Shown: positions 33,821-44,198 of the stretch, one piece after another
How the letters are laid out: each line of letters begins with the position of its first letter
Numbering within the stretch: the stretch's first letter is position 1
From: Salinimicrobium sediminis
GTDB taxonomy: Bacteria > Bacteroidota > Bacteroidia > Flavobacteriales > Flavobacteriaceae
Assembly (NCBI RefSeq): GCF_900215295.1
Contig: NZ_OCMF01000004.1
Span: forward strand, 310,001 to 374,000
Direction: 5' to 3'
DNA length: 64,000 bases
Program-made: the position numbers and the translations under genes
The notes under the pieces: model-generated
What the model saw: only the letters and a program-made list of their open reading frames with translations
Told to the model about the DNA's origin: nothing
Databases searched by the model: none

Positions 33821-35344
33821 CATTGAACTCACAAATTCCTCCCACTCCGCAAATTTTTCTTCGTTCATCACCTTTTCCATTTTTACCTGTCCGCCCTTCT
33901 TTTTGTTGGTGGCGCTCCATTCGGTAAAAACTTTGGGAGAAACGGCAACTACTTCCACTCCTTTTAAGGCTTTACTTCGGGCTACACCGTAGTTTTTATT
34001 TGCCGCCTTAAGTTCTTTATCCAGCGCTTCGGCGAGTTCTTCCTCTCCTGCTTTTCCTTCCTCAATTCCTAAATACCATTTATGGATATAATCTCCTTCG
34101 GAATTCTTTACAGCTGCAACTGTAAATTCCGGAATGGTGATATCAAACTGCTGCTCCAGTTCCTTCACAGCATCATTCATTTTGTTGACGGACAATTGAG
34201 ACCCTACCACATTAAGGAAGAATTTTGTCCTTCCGGTGATCCTGATCTCGTGCCTTTCAACATCTGTAAATTTTACGGTGTCTCCTATAAGGTATCTCCA
34301 CGCCCCAGATACAGTGCTGATAAGCAGCACGTAATCTACTTCGGGCTCTACATCTTCTAAAAGCACAACAGGGGCTTCAGGTTTGATGGAACCATCTTCA
34401 GCAATATATTCAGGTTTAAAGGGAACAAATTCGAAATAGATCCCGTTGTCCACTACCAGCTTCATCGAGTGAGTTTCGGGACGGGACTGGAAGGCCATGA
34501 ACCCTTCAGAAGCAAGGTAAGTGTCGATCACCACAAGCGGATGAGCCACGAGTTTCTCAAATGCTTTTTCATAGGGTTCAAAGGCCACTCCGCCTGTGGT
34601 ATAGACCATTAGATTTGGCCAGATCTCATGAATATTCTGCGCATTATGATATTCCAGGATCTTTTTGATCATTAACTCGGTCCAGGAAGGAATGCCGGAC
34701 ATAGCTCCAATATCCCAGTTCTTCGCCTCTTTTGCAATCTCCAGGACCCGCTCGTCCCAATTTTCTATCTGTGATATTTCTACTCCGGGTTTATAAAAAT
34801 TCCGGAACCAAAAAGGAATATTGCTGGCGCTAATCCCACTTATCTCCCCTTCCTCATGGTCTTCCACCTTATTAAGATCTGTAGAACTCCCCAGCATCAT
34901 GATCTCCTTTGTAAAAAAATCTGACGGCAATTCGTAGTTCGCCAGAGATCCTACCTGCTTGATCCCGGTTTGACGAATGGCTTCTACCATATCATCTGTT
35001 ACCGGAATCCTTTTACTGGATTTTCCGGTGGTTCCCGAACTTAGTGCAAAATATGGCGGCTTCCCCGGCCAGGTAACATTTTCTTCCCCCGCATGCATCC
35101 TGCTCCACCATTCCTCATTGATTTTGTTGTAATTAAAATAAGGGACTTTTTCAGCAAAAGCCTTTTTTACATTCTCACTACCAAGGATCTCTTCAAAATT
35201 ATAATTTTGTCCAAAAGCAGTATCCTTTGCTTTTTCAAGAAGGTCTCTCAAAACCTTTTCCTGAGCTTCAACAGCATCGGGTTCAGAAACCACTGCATCT
35301 CTTGCATGAATTAATCCTTTAATAATTGATCCTATAACGGCCAT
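33806..35344 (-). CDS. GH3 auxin-responsive-promoter family protein
   Basis: A 512-residue member of the GH3 acyl-adenylate family (ANL-like fold). The ATP-binding motif SSGTTGKSSKRIP is present, with later YTTGGVAFEPYEKAF and GRTKFFLNVVGSQLS blocks. Plant GH3 enzymes conjugate auxin or jasmonate to amino acids; bacterial members are common in Bacteroidota and their acceptors are not established. There is no signal peptide, so it is cytoplasmic. It is convergent with the metallopeptidase pair and has no obvious operon partner. The last four residues are encoded by a heptad repeat. Confidence 0.87.
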   Translation of the reverse strand: MAVIGSIIKGLIHARDAVVSEPDAVEAQEKVLRDLLEKAKDTAFGQNYNFEEILGSENVKKAFAEKVPYFNYNKINEEWWSRMHAGEENVTWPGKPPYFALSSGTTGKSSKRIPVTDDMVEAIRQTGIKQVGSLANYELPSDFFTKEIMMLGSSTDLNKVEDHEEGEISGISASNIPFWFRNFYKPGVEISQIENWDERVLEIAKEAKNWDIGAMSGIPSWTELMIKKILEYHNAQNIHEIWPNLMVYTTGGVAFEPYEKAFEKLVAHPLVVIDTYLASEGFMAFQSRPETHSMKLVVDNGIYFEFVPFKPEYIAEDGSIKPEAPVVLLEDVEPEVDYVLLISTVSGAWRYLIGDTVKFTDVERHEIRITGRTKFFLNVVGSQLSVNKMNDAVKELEQQFDITIPEFTVAAVKNSEGDYIHKWYLGIEEGKAGEEELAEALDKELKAANKNYGVARSKALKGVEVVAVSPKVFTEWSATNKKKGGQVKMEKVMNEEKFAEWEEFVSSMNNKQ

Positions 35345-35499
35345 TTCTCTGATTTTTGCGGAAGTTAATTAAAAGCCGAAAGTCCGCTTCTTAACCTGAA
35401 TTTAATTACCAAGATTTTAACCTTTTAAAAGTCCCATTCCGCCTGAAATCTTTCAGAAAAAACATCAATAAATTTTACCATTATTAAGACCTTTCGGCC

Positions 35500-35733
35500 A
35501 TGGAACTTAAACCCGATCACAAGGCGTTGATAGAACTGGCTCATGCCAAAATGCATTTTGGCAAATACAAAGGGCGTTATCTTTCGGAATTGCCTGAATT
35601 TTACCTGGTCTGGTTCAGGCAACAGGGATTTCCGAAGGGAAAAACCGGAGACCTGCTCCAACAGGTGCTGGACCTAAAAGTGAACGGGATGGAAGATATC
35701 CTGCGCAGCATAAGACAACGCTATCCAAAATAG
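35500..35733 (+). CDS. DUF3820 family protein
   Basis: A 77-residue protein with MHFGKYKGRYLSELPEFYLVWF, the signature of DUF3820, related to the C-terminal domain of exodeoxyribonuclease X and to a Pseudomonas quorum-regulated protein. It is the usual stand-alone length. Function is not known. The ATG at 35500 gives the conserved full-length form. It lies between the GH3 gene (divergent) and pyrG. Confidence 0.85.
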   Translation: MELKPDHKALIELAHAKMHFGKYKGRYLSELPEFYLVWFRQQGFPKGKTGDLLQQVLDLKVNGMEDILRSIRQRYPK

Positions 35734-35849
35734 GCTTCAGAACCGGCATTTTTAGGGCTGCAGGAAGTCTTAAGGTTTTGCTAACATATTCTCCTGCAAA
35801 TGGTTTCTTTTTCTATTCTTCTTCGTAATTTAGCGCCCTGAATAATTGA

Positions 35850-37508
<1,659 letters not shown>

Positions 37509-37575
37509 CCTCTTTTGGCCGCATTATTGACCAGGCAAAGACAGCGGAAAAATTTCGCCTTTATTTAAATTTAGA

Positions 37576-39414
37576 ATGGAAGAAAAAAAATTAGATATCA
37601 ATTCCCTTATAGGATTTCTATTAATTGGAGGGATCCTGCTTTGGATGTTGTACATGAATCCTTCTGCTCCCGACGAAGCAGAACAAACCACAACAGAACA
37701 GGTTACAACTCCGGATGTCTCCCAGGCAACTGCACAACCTGAAGCAATACCTTCAGATTCTGCCGCGGTAGCCCAGGCAGCGAGTAGATTGGGAGCTTTT
37801 GGATATTCAGCTACCTTACCTTCGGCTTCAGATGCCGAAACCACAGTAGGAAACGACGTACTTGAACTCAGCATTACCAATAAAGGAGGATATATTTCCG
37901 AGGCAAAAATGAAGAATTATAAGACCTATGATTCTATCCCGGTTTACCTGGTAAAGGACAATAATGCCGCCTTTAACATCAGCTTCACGACTACAGACGG
38001 GCGGGTGCTGAATACACAGGACATGTATTTTGAACCTACGGTTACCAAAAATGGAGAAAACACCGTTGTTTCCATGAAACTGAAGGTATCTCCAAATGAA
38101 TTTCTGGAATACCGTTACGTCCTGAAGCCGGGAGAATACATGATGGACTTCAGCATAAGAAGTCAGGGCCTGAATGACGTCTTTAATTCTACAGCCCCAC
38201 TTACCCTGGACTGGAAATTAAAAGGGTATCGCCATGCTAAAAGTATTCCTTACGAAAACCGATATACCAAACTCGTATTCGAATATGAAGGTGGGGATGA
38301 TGATGATATAGCCGATGGAACAGAGGAAGCTGAAGATGTGAGCTATGTTGCTTACAAACAACATTTCTTCTCATCCATTCTACTTACCGATACTCCTTTT
38401 GCAAAAGGGGAATTTGTTTCTGAAGATCTTGTAGAAGATGAAGAAGTAGACACCGTTTATACCAAAGCCTTTGCTTCCACCTTCCCTCTGGAATTAAAAG
38501 GAGGAGAACTAAACTATAATATGAACTGGTACTATGGTCCCAGCGATTACAAGATCCTGAATGATTATGACAAGAACCTTGATGAGATCCTGCCACTTGG
38601 TTGGGGTATCTTTGGGTGGATCAACAGGTACGTTTTCATTCCGTTGTTCTCATTTATCACCGAGTACATGGGCTACGGGCTCGCGATCATCCTTATGACC
38701 GTCCTTATTAAGATTGTGCTTTCTCCGGTTCAGTATAAACAGTATTTGTCACAGGCTAAGATGAAGGTTCTAAGACCGGAGATCAATGAGCTCAATGAAA
38801 AGTACAAGGATAACCCGATGAAAAAGCAGCAGGAAACCATGAAGCTGTACAGCAAAGCGGGAGCAAGTCCCATGAGCGGATGTCTTCCTGCGCTGGTACA
38901 ACTTCCGGTGTTCTATGCTTTGTTCATGTTCTTCCCCAGCGCATTTCAGCTAAGACAAAAAGGATTCCTGTGGGCAGATGACCTTTCAAGTTATGATACA
39001 ATAGCACAATTGCCATTTTATATCCCGTTCTACGGAGATCACGTAAGCTTATTTCCAATTTTGGCATCAATCGCCATCTTTATCTATATGATGATGACCA
39101 CAGGGCAAAGCATGCAGAACATGCAACAACCCGGAATGCCAAATATGAAATTCATTATGTATCTGTCGCCGCTGTTCATGTTGATCTTCTTCAACAACTA
39201 TGCGAGTGGATTATCATTGTATTATCTTACTTCGAATCTTATTACCATAGGGATCATGCTGGTGATCAAGAACTTTATCATCGATGAAGACAAGATCCAT
39301 GCAAAAATCCAGGAGAACAAGAAGAAGCCTAAAAAACAAGGGAAATTTGCACGTAAGATGCAGGAAATGATGGAGCAGGCAGAACAACAGCAAAAACAAA
39401 AAGGAAAAAAGTAA
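37576..39414 (+). CDS. yidC: Membrane protein insertase YidC
   Basis: Inserts and folds inner-membrane proteins, with or without SecYEG. The 612-residue protein has an N-terminal anchor (about residues 8-24), a low-complexity Thr/Gln/Ala linker, a large periplasmic domain (about 90-340), and a C-terminal insertase domain with four or five membrane segments. The latter starts at WINRYVFIPLFSFI and includes AIILMTVLIKIVLSPVQYKQ and SPMSGCLPALVQLPVFYALF. The C-terminus is basic, as expected for ribosome contact. It follows pyrG and ends before a bidirectional terminator. Confidence 0.96.
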   Translation: MEEKKLDINSLIGFLLIGGILLWMLYMNPSAPDEAEQTTTEQVTTPDVSQATAQPEAIPSDSAAVAQAASRLGAFGYSATLPSASDAETTVGNDVLELSITNKGGYISEAKMKNYKTYDSIPVYLVKDNNAAFNISFTTTDGRVLNTQDMYFEPTVTKNGENTVVSMKLKVSPNEFLEYRYVLKPGEYMMDFSIRSQGLNDVFNSTAPLTLDWKLKGYRHAKSIPYENRYTKLVFEYEGGDDDDIADGTEEAEDVSYVAYKQHFFSSILLTDTPFAKGEFVSEDLVEDEEVDTVYTKAFASTFPLELKGGELNYNMNWYYGPSDYKILNDYDKNLDEILPLGWGIFGWINRYVFIPLFSFITEYMGYGLAIILMTVLIKIVLSPVQYKQYLSQAKMKVLRPEINELNEKYKDNPMKKQQETMKLYSKAGASPMSGCLPALVQLPVFYALFMFFPSAFQLRQKGFLWADDLSSYDTIAQLPFYIPFYGDHVSLFPILASIAIFIYMMMTTGQSMQNMQQPGMPNMKFIMYLSPLFMLIFFNNYASGLSLYYLTSNLITIGIMLVIKNFIIDEDKIHAKIQENKKKPKKQGKFARKMQEMMEQAEQQQKQKGKK

Positions 39415-39435
39415 AATCTTATTTCTTTATAAAGA

Positions 39436-39466
39436 GAAGAGCCCGGGAAAAAATCCCGCGCTCTTC
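39436..39466. terminator. Bidirectional terminator between yidC and the fasciclin gene
   Basis: GAAGAGCCCGGGA (39436-39448) pairs with TCCCGCGCTCTTC (39454-39466) with one mismatch, around an AAAAA loop, in the 81-bp convergent gap. Confidence 0.75.
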
Positions 39467-39495
39467 TTATTTAACCTATCAACAATTATGAAAAA

Positions 39496-40470
39496 CTACA
39501 TCGTGGGTAAAAGTACGGTGTCAATAACGTGAATCACTCCGTTGTTTGCCTGCACATCTGTGGCGATAATATTTGAAGTTCTTTCATTAGCATCCGTGAT
39601 CACAGCACTATCTCCAAGATTAATGGTAAAAGCTTCTTCGGCAAGAGTGTTAACTTCCATATCATCTTCTAGATTTGTGGATCTCACATTCGCACCTGCA
39701 ACTACGTGGTAACTTAAAGTGGAAGCCAAGACATCTGAAGAAATATCTCCAAGGTTCTCCATTTCCAACTCTTCAAGTAAAGCCATAAAAGCATCATTGG
39801 TTGGTGCGAACACAGTAAATGGAGCCGGACTTCCTGTTTGGCTAAGCACGCCTACAAAAGGAAAATCTTCTTCCCGGGTAAGAGCAGCTACAAGCGTATC
39901 AAAAGTAGGATCGGCCAACGCAAAAGTCACAATAGTTGGTAAACCTATAACAGCGTCAACTGCATGAATCACTCCGTTATCCGCTTCAACGTTGGCTGTG
40001 GTCACTGTTGCCACTCCATTGATCATTACCCCGTCATCTGTATTGATATACATGGAAAGATTTTCTTCGGAAGCGCCTCCAACAGCCATACTTTCTATAT
40101 ACCCGGTAGAAAGATCGGCAGCCATCAACTCACCCATTTGCACATGATTAAGCAGTACTTGAGTCAACAAGTCTACAGGTACATCATTTAGAGTTGCAAA
40201 ATTATTATCTTCTAAAAATGCTGCAAAAGCATCATTATCGGGTGCAAAGACAGTATACTTTTGTGTTCCATCGAGCGTGGAGGTAAGGCCGGTCACATCG
40301 AGGGCGGCAGCTAAAGAGGAATAATCGTCATTTGAAGCAACAAAGTCGGCTATGGTGTTGGTCTCGACCACAACAGGGTTCACTGCGTCATCGTCATCAC
40401 TACAGGCGGTAAAGCCTATAAAAAGGAATAAAGCTGTGGTGAATTTTGCTAAGTTTGGAAAACGTTTCAT
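39496..40470 (-). CDS. Surface lipoprotein with two fasciclin domains
   Basis: A 324-residue lipoprotein. The signal peptide ends in FTAC (Cys23), followed by SDDDD, an acidic lipoprotein export signal of the Bacteroidota kind, so it is probably surface exposed. Two fasciclin (FAS1) domains follow, about residues 40-175 and 180-322, each with the paired TVFAP(D/T)N(D/E)AF block and the NGVIHVID-type end. FAS1 domains usually bind partners or polysaccharides in adhesion. A CAAAGTTA box (minus-strand TAACTTTG) lies 30 nt upstream (40501-40508). Confidence 0.9.
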   Translation of the reverse strand: MKRFPNLAKFTTALFLFIGFTACSDDDDAVNPVVVETNTIADFVASNDDYSSLAAALDVTGLTSTLDGTQKYTVFAPDNDAFAAFLEDNNFATLNDVPVDLLTQVLLNHVQMGELMAADLSTGYIESMAVGGASEENLSMYINTDDGVMINGVATVTTANVEADNGVIHAVDAVIGLPTIVTFALADPTFDTLVAALTREEDFPFVGVLSQTGSPAPFTVFAPTNDAFMALLEELEMENLGDISSDVLASTLSYHVVAGANVRSTNLEDDMEVNTLAEEAFTINLGDSAVITDANERTSNIIATDVQANNGVIHVIDTVLLPTM

Positions 40471-40500
40471 ATAGAATCAATTTAAGTATTAAGTTAGGTT

Positions 40501-40508
40501 CAAAGTTA
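40501..40508 (-). promoter_or_regulatory. Candidate -7 element of the fasciclin lipoprotein gene
   Basis: The minus strand reads TAACTTTG, an exact TAnnTTTG match, 30 nt before the ATG at 40470. No -33 TTTG is evident. Confidence 0.35.
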
Positions 40509-40576
40509 AACTACAAAATCAATAGATACTGTTTAAGTTTAGTTAAACTTATTTAAACAAAATAATTTTTAAAATC

Positions 40577-41257
40577 ATGAGAGCTTTTAATTTATTTTTC
40601 ACCATCTCCTTCCTTTGCTCAACACTTGCATCTACAGCGCAAGACTCCTCTATTAATCAGTATGATCAAAATGGAGAACGTCATGGTGAGTGGAAGGAAT
40701 ATTATGACGAAAGCAATAACCTATTGAAATTTGAGGGTGAATTTGTTCATGGAAAAGAAATAGGTTTGTTTAAGTTTTATCAGGAAGGATTAAAACAACC
40801 TGCCGCGATTATGGAATTCGATCCTGCCTCAGATACCGTCAGGGGAAAATACCTTACCCAAAAAGGAAAGACCATTAGTGAGGGTAATCTGGTAAACCAA
40901 CAACGTACCGGTCTTTGGACCTATTATCATAAAGATTCAGATGAAGTGATGATGATTGAGACCTATAGTAATGGAAAATTAAGTGGCACCAAAAAGATCT
41001 TCTATCCCGGTGGCAAATTGGCCGAAGAAGCCAATTATGTAAACGGAGAACTCCACGGGCCCCGAAAGCTTTTTTCAGTAAAAGGAGTTGTGCTGGAAGA
41101 CCTTCTCTATAAAAATGGAGAACTACACGGCCCTGCGAAGTTCTATAACGGAAAGGGAGAATTAATGAGTGAAGGAGAATATCGCAATAATAAACACTCA
41201 GGAATCTGGAAGTATTTTGAAAATGGCCAGTTGAAAGAGGAAAAAGAATTTAAATAA
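40577..41257 (+). CDS. Secreted MORN-variant (YwqK-like) repeat protein
   Basis: A 226-residue exported protein with a signal peptide (1-21). The mature part is made of YwqK/MORN-variant repeats, for example GERHGEWKEYYDE, GKLSGTKKIFYPGGKLAEEA, GELHGPRKLF, GELHGPAKFYNGKGE and HSGIWKYFENGQLKEE, each with a G-x-W/K-x-Y-Y/F strand pair. Database entries often call this family an antitoxin, but the signal peptide and the lack of a toxin gene nearby argue for an envelope role instead. Partner unknown. Confidence 0.85.
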   Translation: MRAFNLFFTISFLCSTLASTAQDSSINQYDQNGERHGEWKEYYDESNNLLKFEGEFVHGKEIGLFKFYQEGLKQPAAIMEFDPASDTVRGKYLTQKGKTISEGNLVNQQRTGLWTYYHKDSDEVMMIETYSNGKLSGTKKIFYPGGKLAEEANYVNGELHGPRKLFSVKGVVLEDLLYKNGELHGPAKFYNGKGELMSEGEYRNNKHSGIWKYFENGQLKEEKEFK

Positions 41258-41425
41258 CTAATAGGGAATTAGTATAGGGGTTACCCGACAAAAATGTCCT
41301 AATTTTTTGGCTCCACCCCCCCTAAGAAATGGCTATTTTCAAATATAATTAACTTATATTTAGTTAATTACAATTTTTTTTCTCTTATTATTGGTTAAAG
41401 TTAATCTTCACCAACAATCACTGTT

Positions 41426-41818
41426 ATGAAAAAATTTTTAATCCTTTTCGCGGCAATAAGCCTTTTCGCCACCACTTCCTGTACCAATGATGATGATAAC
41501 AATGACCAGAACCCTATAATTGGAGAATGGACCCTTGTTAGTGTAAATCCCACAGTTATTAATCCTGCTGCCTGCACCAATAGTTCTACCATAAGCGTAA
41601 ATGGAGACAATTCCATGAGCTCAAATTTTTACCTGGAACAAAATAATTGTGACCTATTGACTGCTTCAGGAAGTTGGGAAGACAATGGAAATTCTCAATA
41701 CACCATGAATTTCCCGCAGTTAGGAGAAGTAACCGGAACAGTAAATTTCAATTCGGCCAATTCCTTCACTTTCACAACGTCAACTGACGTAGTTTTTACA
41801 TTCAACAGGCAAATTTAA
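41426..41818 (+). CDS. Lipocalin-like lipoprotein 1
   Basis: A 130-residue lipoprotein. The signal peptide ends TTSC (Cys19), followed by TNDDDNND, an acidic export-type tail suggesting surface display. The body has GEWTLVSVNP, two conserved cysteines (PAACTN and NNCDLL) that could form a disulfide, ASGSWEDNG, and a C-terminal TFTF-rich strand block, as in flavobacterial lipocalin-like (copper-resistance-NlpE/lipocalin_4-like) proteins. It is the first of three tandem paralogues. A terminator follows. Confidence 0.82.
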   Translation: MKKFLILFAAISLFATTSCTNDDDNNDQNPIIGEWTLVSVNPTVINPAACTNSSTISVNGDNSMSSNFYLEQNNCDLLTASGSWEDNGNSQYTMNFPQLGEVTGTVNFNSANSFTFTTSTDVVFTFNRQI

Positions 41819-41840
41819 CCAGGATCAACCGATATTCAGA

Positions 41841-41867
41841 AGCAGGGATTTGTTCCCTGCTTTTTTA
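41841..41867 (+). terminator. Rho-independent terminator after lipocalin-like gene 1
   Basis: AGCAGGGA (41841-41848) pairs with TCCCTGCT (41854-41861), a 5-nt loop, followed by a seven-T run. It separates lipoprotein gene 1 from gene 2. Confidence 0.9.
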
Positions 41868-41889
41868 TTTTTAATCGTAAGGATTGATT

Positions 41890-41897
41890 TATCTTTG
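41890..41897 (+). promoter_or_regulatory. Candidate -7 element of lipocalin-like gene 2
   Basis: TATCTTTG matches TAnnTTTG and lies 23 nt before the ATG at 41921. Lying after the terminator at 41841, it suggests gene 2 has its own promoter. Confidence 0.5.
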
Positions 41898-41920
41898 AAC
41901 CTCTTTAAACTCTTATCCCC

Positions 41921-42325
41921 ATGAAACTAAAAATATCTTTTCTTTTGCTCATAGCTTGCAGTACCCTCTCCTCTTGTAGTATAATTGACGATAAAGAGGA
42001 GGGAGAAGAACTCCAGGGGAATTGGAAGCTTATTGAAATAAATGATGATGCAGTTTACGATCCTTTCGCCTGCCCCAGGGAAACCCGTATCATATTAAAA
42101 GAAGAGAACCTAATCAAAACAACTTATTATGATCCGGCGGCAGATTGTATCGAAAAAGTTTCCACCGGCAGCTGGGAATATTTAGAAGATGATCAATATG
42201 CTATTGAGATTCTTCCGGAAATAGGTCAAACAGAAGGAAGAATAGATTTCGAGAGTATAAATATCTTTAATTTCTTCACCAGATCCAATGATAAGGTCCT
42301 AATCTTCACCTTCGAAAGAATCTAA
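41921..42325 (+). CDS. Lipocalin-like lipoprotein 2, without an acidic export signal
   Basis: A 134-residue paralogue of the flanking two lipoproteins. The lipobox LSSC (Cys19) is followed by SIIDDKEE, so the acidic residues come later than in paralogues 1 and 3 (TNDDD and SEDDD). The body keeps the pattern: QGNWKLIEIND, cysteines FACPR and ADCIEK, STGSWEYLEDD, and FTFERI at the end. A reading frame of normal length with a clear start supports a real gene. The different +2/+3 residues could mean periplasmic rather than surface location. Confidence 0.8.
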   Translation: MKLKISFLLLIACSTLSSCSIIDDKEEGEELQGNWKLIEINDDAVYDPFACPRETRIILKEENLIKTTYYDPAADCIEKVSTGSWEYLEDDQYAIEILPEIGQTEGRIDFESINIFNFFTRSNDKVLIFTFERI

Positions 42326-42389
42326 TTAAAAAAGCTTTTTACCTTCTTATTAAATTTAAATACTTTAGTCTTTCAAAATTAAAACCATT

Positions 42390-42794
42390 ATGAAAAAGTA
42401 TCTTTTATTATTAGCCGCATTCGGACTCTTCTTATTTAGCTCATGCAGCGAAGACGACGACGGTGGCGAAACCGAAAATTCAATAGTTGCAACCTGGCAG
42501 CTAACAGCAGTGAATCCAACTATTCCTGGATGGGATCTTTCTGCCTGTGACGAAAATCCAGAGATCACTTTCTCTACAAACGGTTCTGCAGACTGGACGT
42601 TATACGATTCTGAAAATAATTGTGCTGCAGTTTCCAGTACAGGAGACTGGGTAAAAAATTCCGACGGAACATATACCATCACTATTCCGGACGTGGGAGA
42701 ATTTGATGGAACTGTAAACTTCTCAGGAGCGAATAAATTCACTTTCAATACTTCAGTTCAAACTTTTCCGGTAGTACTTACCTTCGAAAAATAG
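42390..42794 (+). CDS. Lipocalin-like lipoprotein 3
   Basis: A 134-residue paralogue. The lipobox FSSC (Cys19) is followed by SEDDDGGE, an acidic export signal. The body has ATWQLTAVNP, cysteines SACDEN and NNCAAV, STGDWVKN, DVGEFDGTVNF and VLTFEK. It aligns with lipoprotein 1 from NP to the end with few gaps. A terminator hairpin follows and overlaps the region upstream of mnmA, so the lipoprotein transcript probably ends here. Confidence 0.82.
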   Translation: MKKYLLLLAAFGLFLFSSCSEDDDGGETENSIVATWQLTAVNPTIPGWDLSACDENPEITFSTNGSADWTLYDSENNCAAVSSTGDWVKNSDGTYTITIPDVGEFDGTVNFSGANKFTFNTSVQTFPVVLTFEK

Positions 42795-42816
42795 TCTGAA
42801 GAAATAACATCTTGAG

Positions 42817-42842
42817 AAAGCGGCCCGGTGCCGCTTTTTTTG
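42817..42842 (+). terminator. Terminator after lipocalin-like gene 3
   Basis: A GAAAGCGGC/GCCGCTTTT stem is followed by a run of T (42835-42841). Its position rules out a far-upstream start for mnmA, which would read through it. Confidence 0.85.
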
Positions 42843-42896
42843 TTTCCTGCATTAATCCCTCAAATGCCTTTCCCTCGAAAAATGGCAAATTTTATG

Positions 42897-42904
42897 TAAT
42901 TTTG
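42897..42904 (+). promoter_or_regulatory. Candidate -7 promoter element of mnmA
   Basis: TAATTTTG matches TAnnTTTG, 39 nt before the mnmA ATG. A GGAGA ribosome-binding-like sequence lies 9 nt before the ATG. No -33 TTTG is seen. Confidence 0.4.
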
Positions 42905-42943
42905 CCGCTTGTTAGCAGACTCAAGATCGAGGAGAAAATTAAT

Positions 42944-44131
42944 ATGAAAAGAGTTGTTGTAGGTTTATCGGGAGGTGTAGATTCAAGTGTTGCAGCCTAT
43001 CTTTTAAAGGAGAAGGGTTACGAGGTTATCGGGCTATTCATGAAGAACTGGCACGATGAAGGAGTGACTATTTCCAAAGAATGTCCCTGGCTGGATGATT
43101 CCAATGATGCCATGCTGGTTGCAGATAAACTCGGTATCCCATTTCAAACAGTAGATCTTAGTGCAGAATATAAGGAGCGTATCGTGGATTATATGTTCAA
43201 TGAATATGAACGCGGCCGCACTCCTAATCCCGATGTTCTTTGTAACAGGGAGATAAAGTTCGACGTGTTTATGAAGATCGCCCTTTCCCTGGGTGCCGAC
43301 TTTGTTGCTACCGGGCATTATTGCCGCAAAGGAGAAGCCGAAGTGAATGGTAAACCCGTTTACCGCCTGCTCTCCGGAAAGGATAATAACAAGGATCAAT
43401 CCTATTTCCTATGTCAGTTATCTCAGGAGCAGCTGGCAAAAACCTTATTTCCAATTGGGGAACTTCAAAAGAGCGAGGTGCGAAAAATAGCTTCGGAACA
43501 AGATCTCATTACTGCTGAAAAAAAGGATTCTCAGGGCCTATGTTTTATAGGAAAGGTAAGACTTCCGGAATTCCTTCAGCAAAAATTACAGCCAAAAGAA
43601 GGAGATATTGTAGAGATCTCTGCTACTGAAGCTAAATACCAACCTGAAGCCCCTCAATTTCAGAACAAACAGGAAGAACTGGAATACCTTTCCAGGAAAT
43701 ACAGCTATAACCCTGCGGAAGGAAAAAAAGTAGGCAGACATCAGGGGGCACATTATTTCACCAAAGGCCAACGCAAAGGCCTGGCAGTTGGTGGTACGCC
43801 AGAACCGCTTTTTGTGATCGAGACAGATGTGGAGGAGAATGTGATCTATACCGGGCAGGGAAAGGACCATCCCGGGATCTATCGAAAGGCTTTATTCGTT
43901 TCTCCCGATGAAACTCATTGGGTGAGGCAGGATCTTAAATTAGCTCCCAATGGCGAAATGCAGGTAAAGGCTCGAATTCGATACAGGCAACCCCTGCAGG
44001 ATGCTACGCTTCACCAAACTGAAAACGGTCTTTATATTGAATTCCGCGAACCACAGGCTTCCATAACCGAAGGTCAATTCGTAGCCTGGTATCTGGAAGA
44101 TGAATTAATTGGATCGGGAGTAATTTCGTAA
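42944..44131 (+). CDS. mnmA: tRNA-specific 2-thiouridylase
   Basis: Installs the 2-thio group of s2U34 in tRNA-Lys, -Glu and -Gln. I start it at ATG 42944 (GGAGA upstream), giving 395 residues; the open frame extends upstream only through a terminator. The PP-loop [10 protein letters not shown] (about residues 8-17), [11 protein letters not shown] with the first catalytic Cys, and GLCFIGK with the second are present. A 30-40-residue insertion rich in Glu and Lys (about 235-270) before [17 protein letters not shown] is common in Bacteroidota. It is followed by a large hairpin. Confidence 0.95.
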   Translation: MKRVVVGLSGGVDSSVAAYLLKEKGYEVIGLFMKNWHDEGVTISKECPWLDDSNDAMLVADKLGIPFQTVDLSAEYKERIVDYMFNEYERGRTPNPDVLCNREIKFDVFMKIALSLGADFVATGHYCRKGEAEVNGKPVYRLLSGKDNNKDQSYFLCQLSQEQLAKTLFPIGELQKSEVRKIASEQDLITAEKKDSQGLCFIGKVRLPEFLQQKLQPKEGDIVEISATEAKYQPEAPQFQNKQEELEYLSRKYSYNPAEGKKVGRHQGAHYFTKGQRKGLAVGGTPEPLFVIETDVEENVIYTGQGKDHPGIYRKALFVSPDETHWVRQDLKLAPNGEMQVKARIRYRQPLQDATLHQTENGLYIEFREPQASITEGQFVAWYLEDELIGSGVIS

Positions 44132-44150
44132 TTTCGCGAAACAACTTTCC

Positions 44151-44184
44151 AACCCTGTCAGGGTTCCAAACCCCTGACAGGGTT
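44151..44184. terminator. Large palindromic hairpin after mnmA
   Basis: AACCCTGTCAGGG (44151-44163) pairs exactly with CCCTGACAGGGTT (44172-44184) around an 8-nt loop. Each half is nearly palindromic itself. The palindrome at 4142-4171 has the same arrangement with core CACAGG. Probable terminator and member of a dispersed flavobacterial palindrome family. Confidence 0.6.
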
Positions 44185-44198
44185 TATACAACCTGATT

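Noticed and set aside
40577-41257. Antitoxin of a toxin-antitoxin pair
   Set aside because: The YwqK family is often labelled antitoxin, but this protein has a signal peptide and no toxin-like gene adjoins it.
42812-42943. N-terminal extension of mnmA
   Set aside because: The upstream frame starts at a non-ATG codon and runs through the T-tract of a terminator. A GGAGA-preceded ATG at 42944 matches the conserved start.
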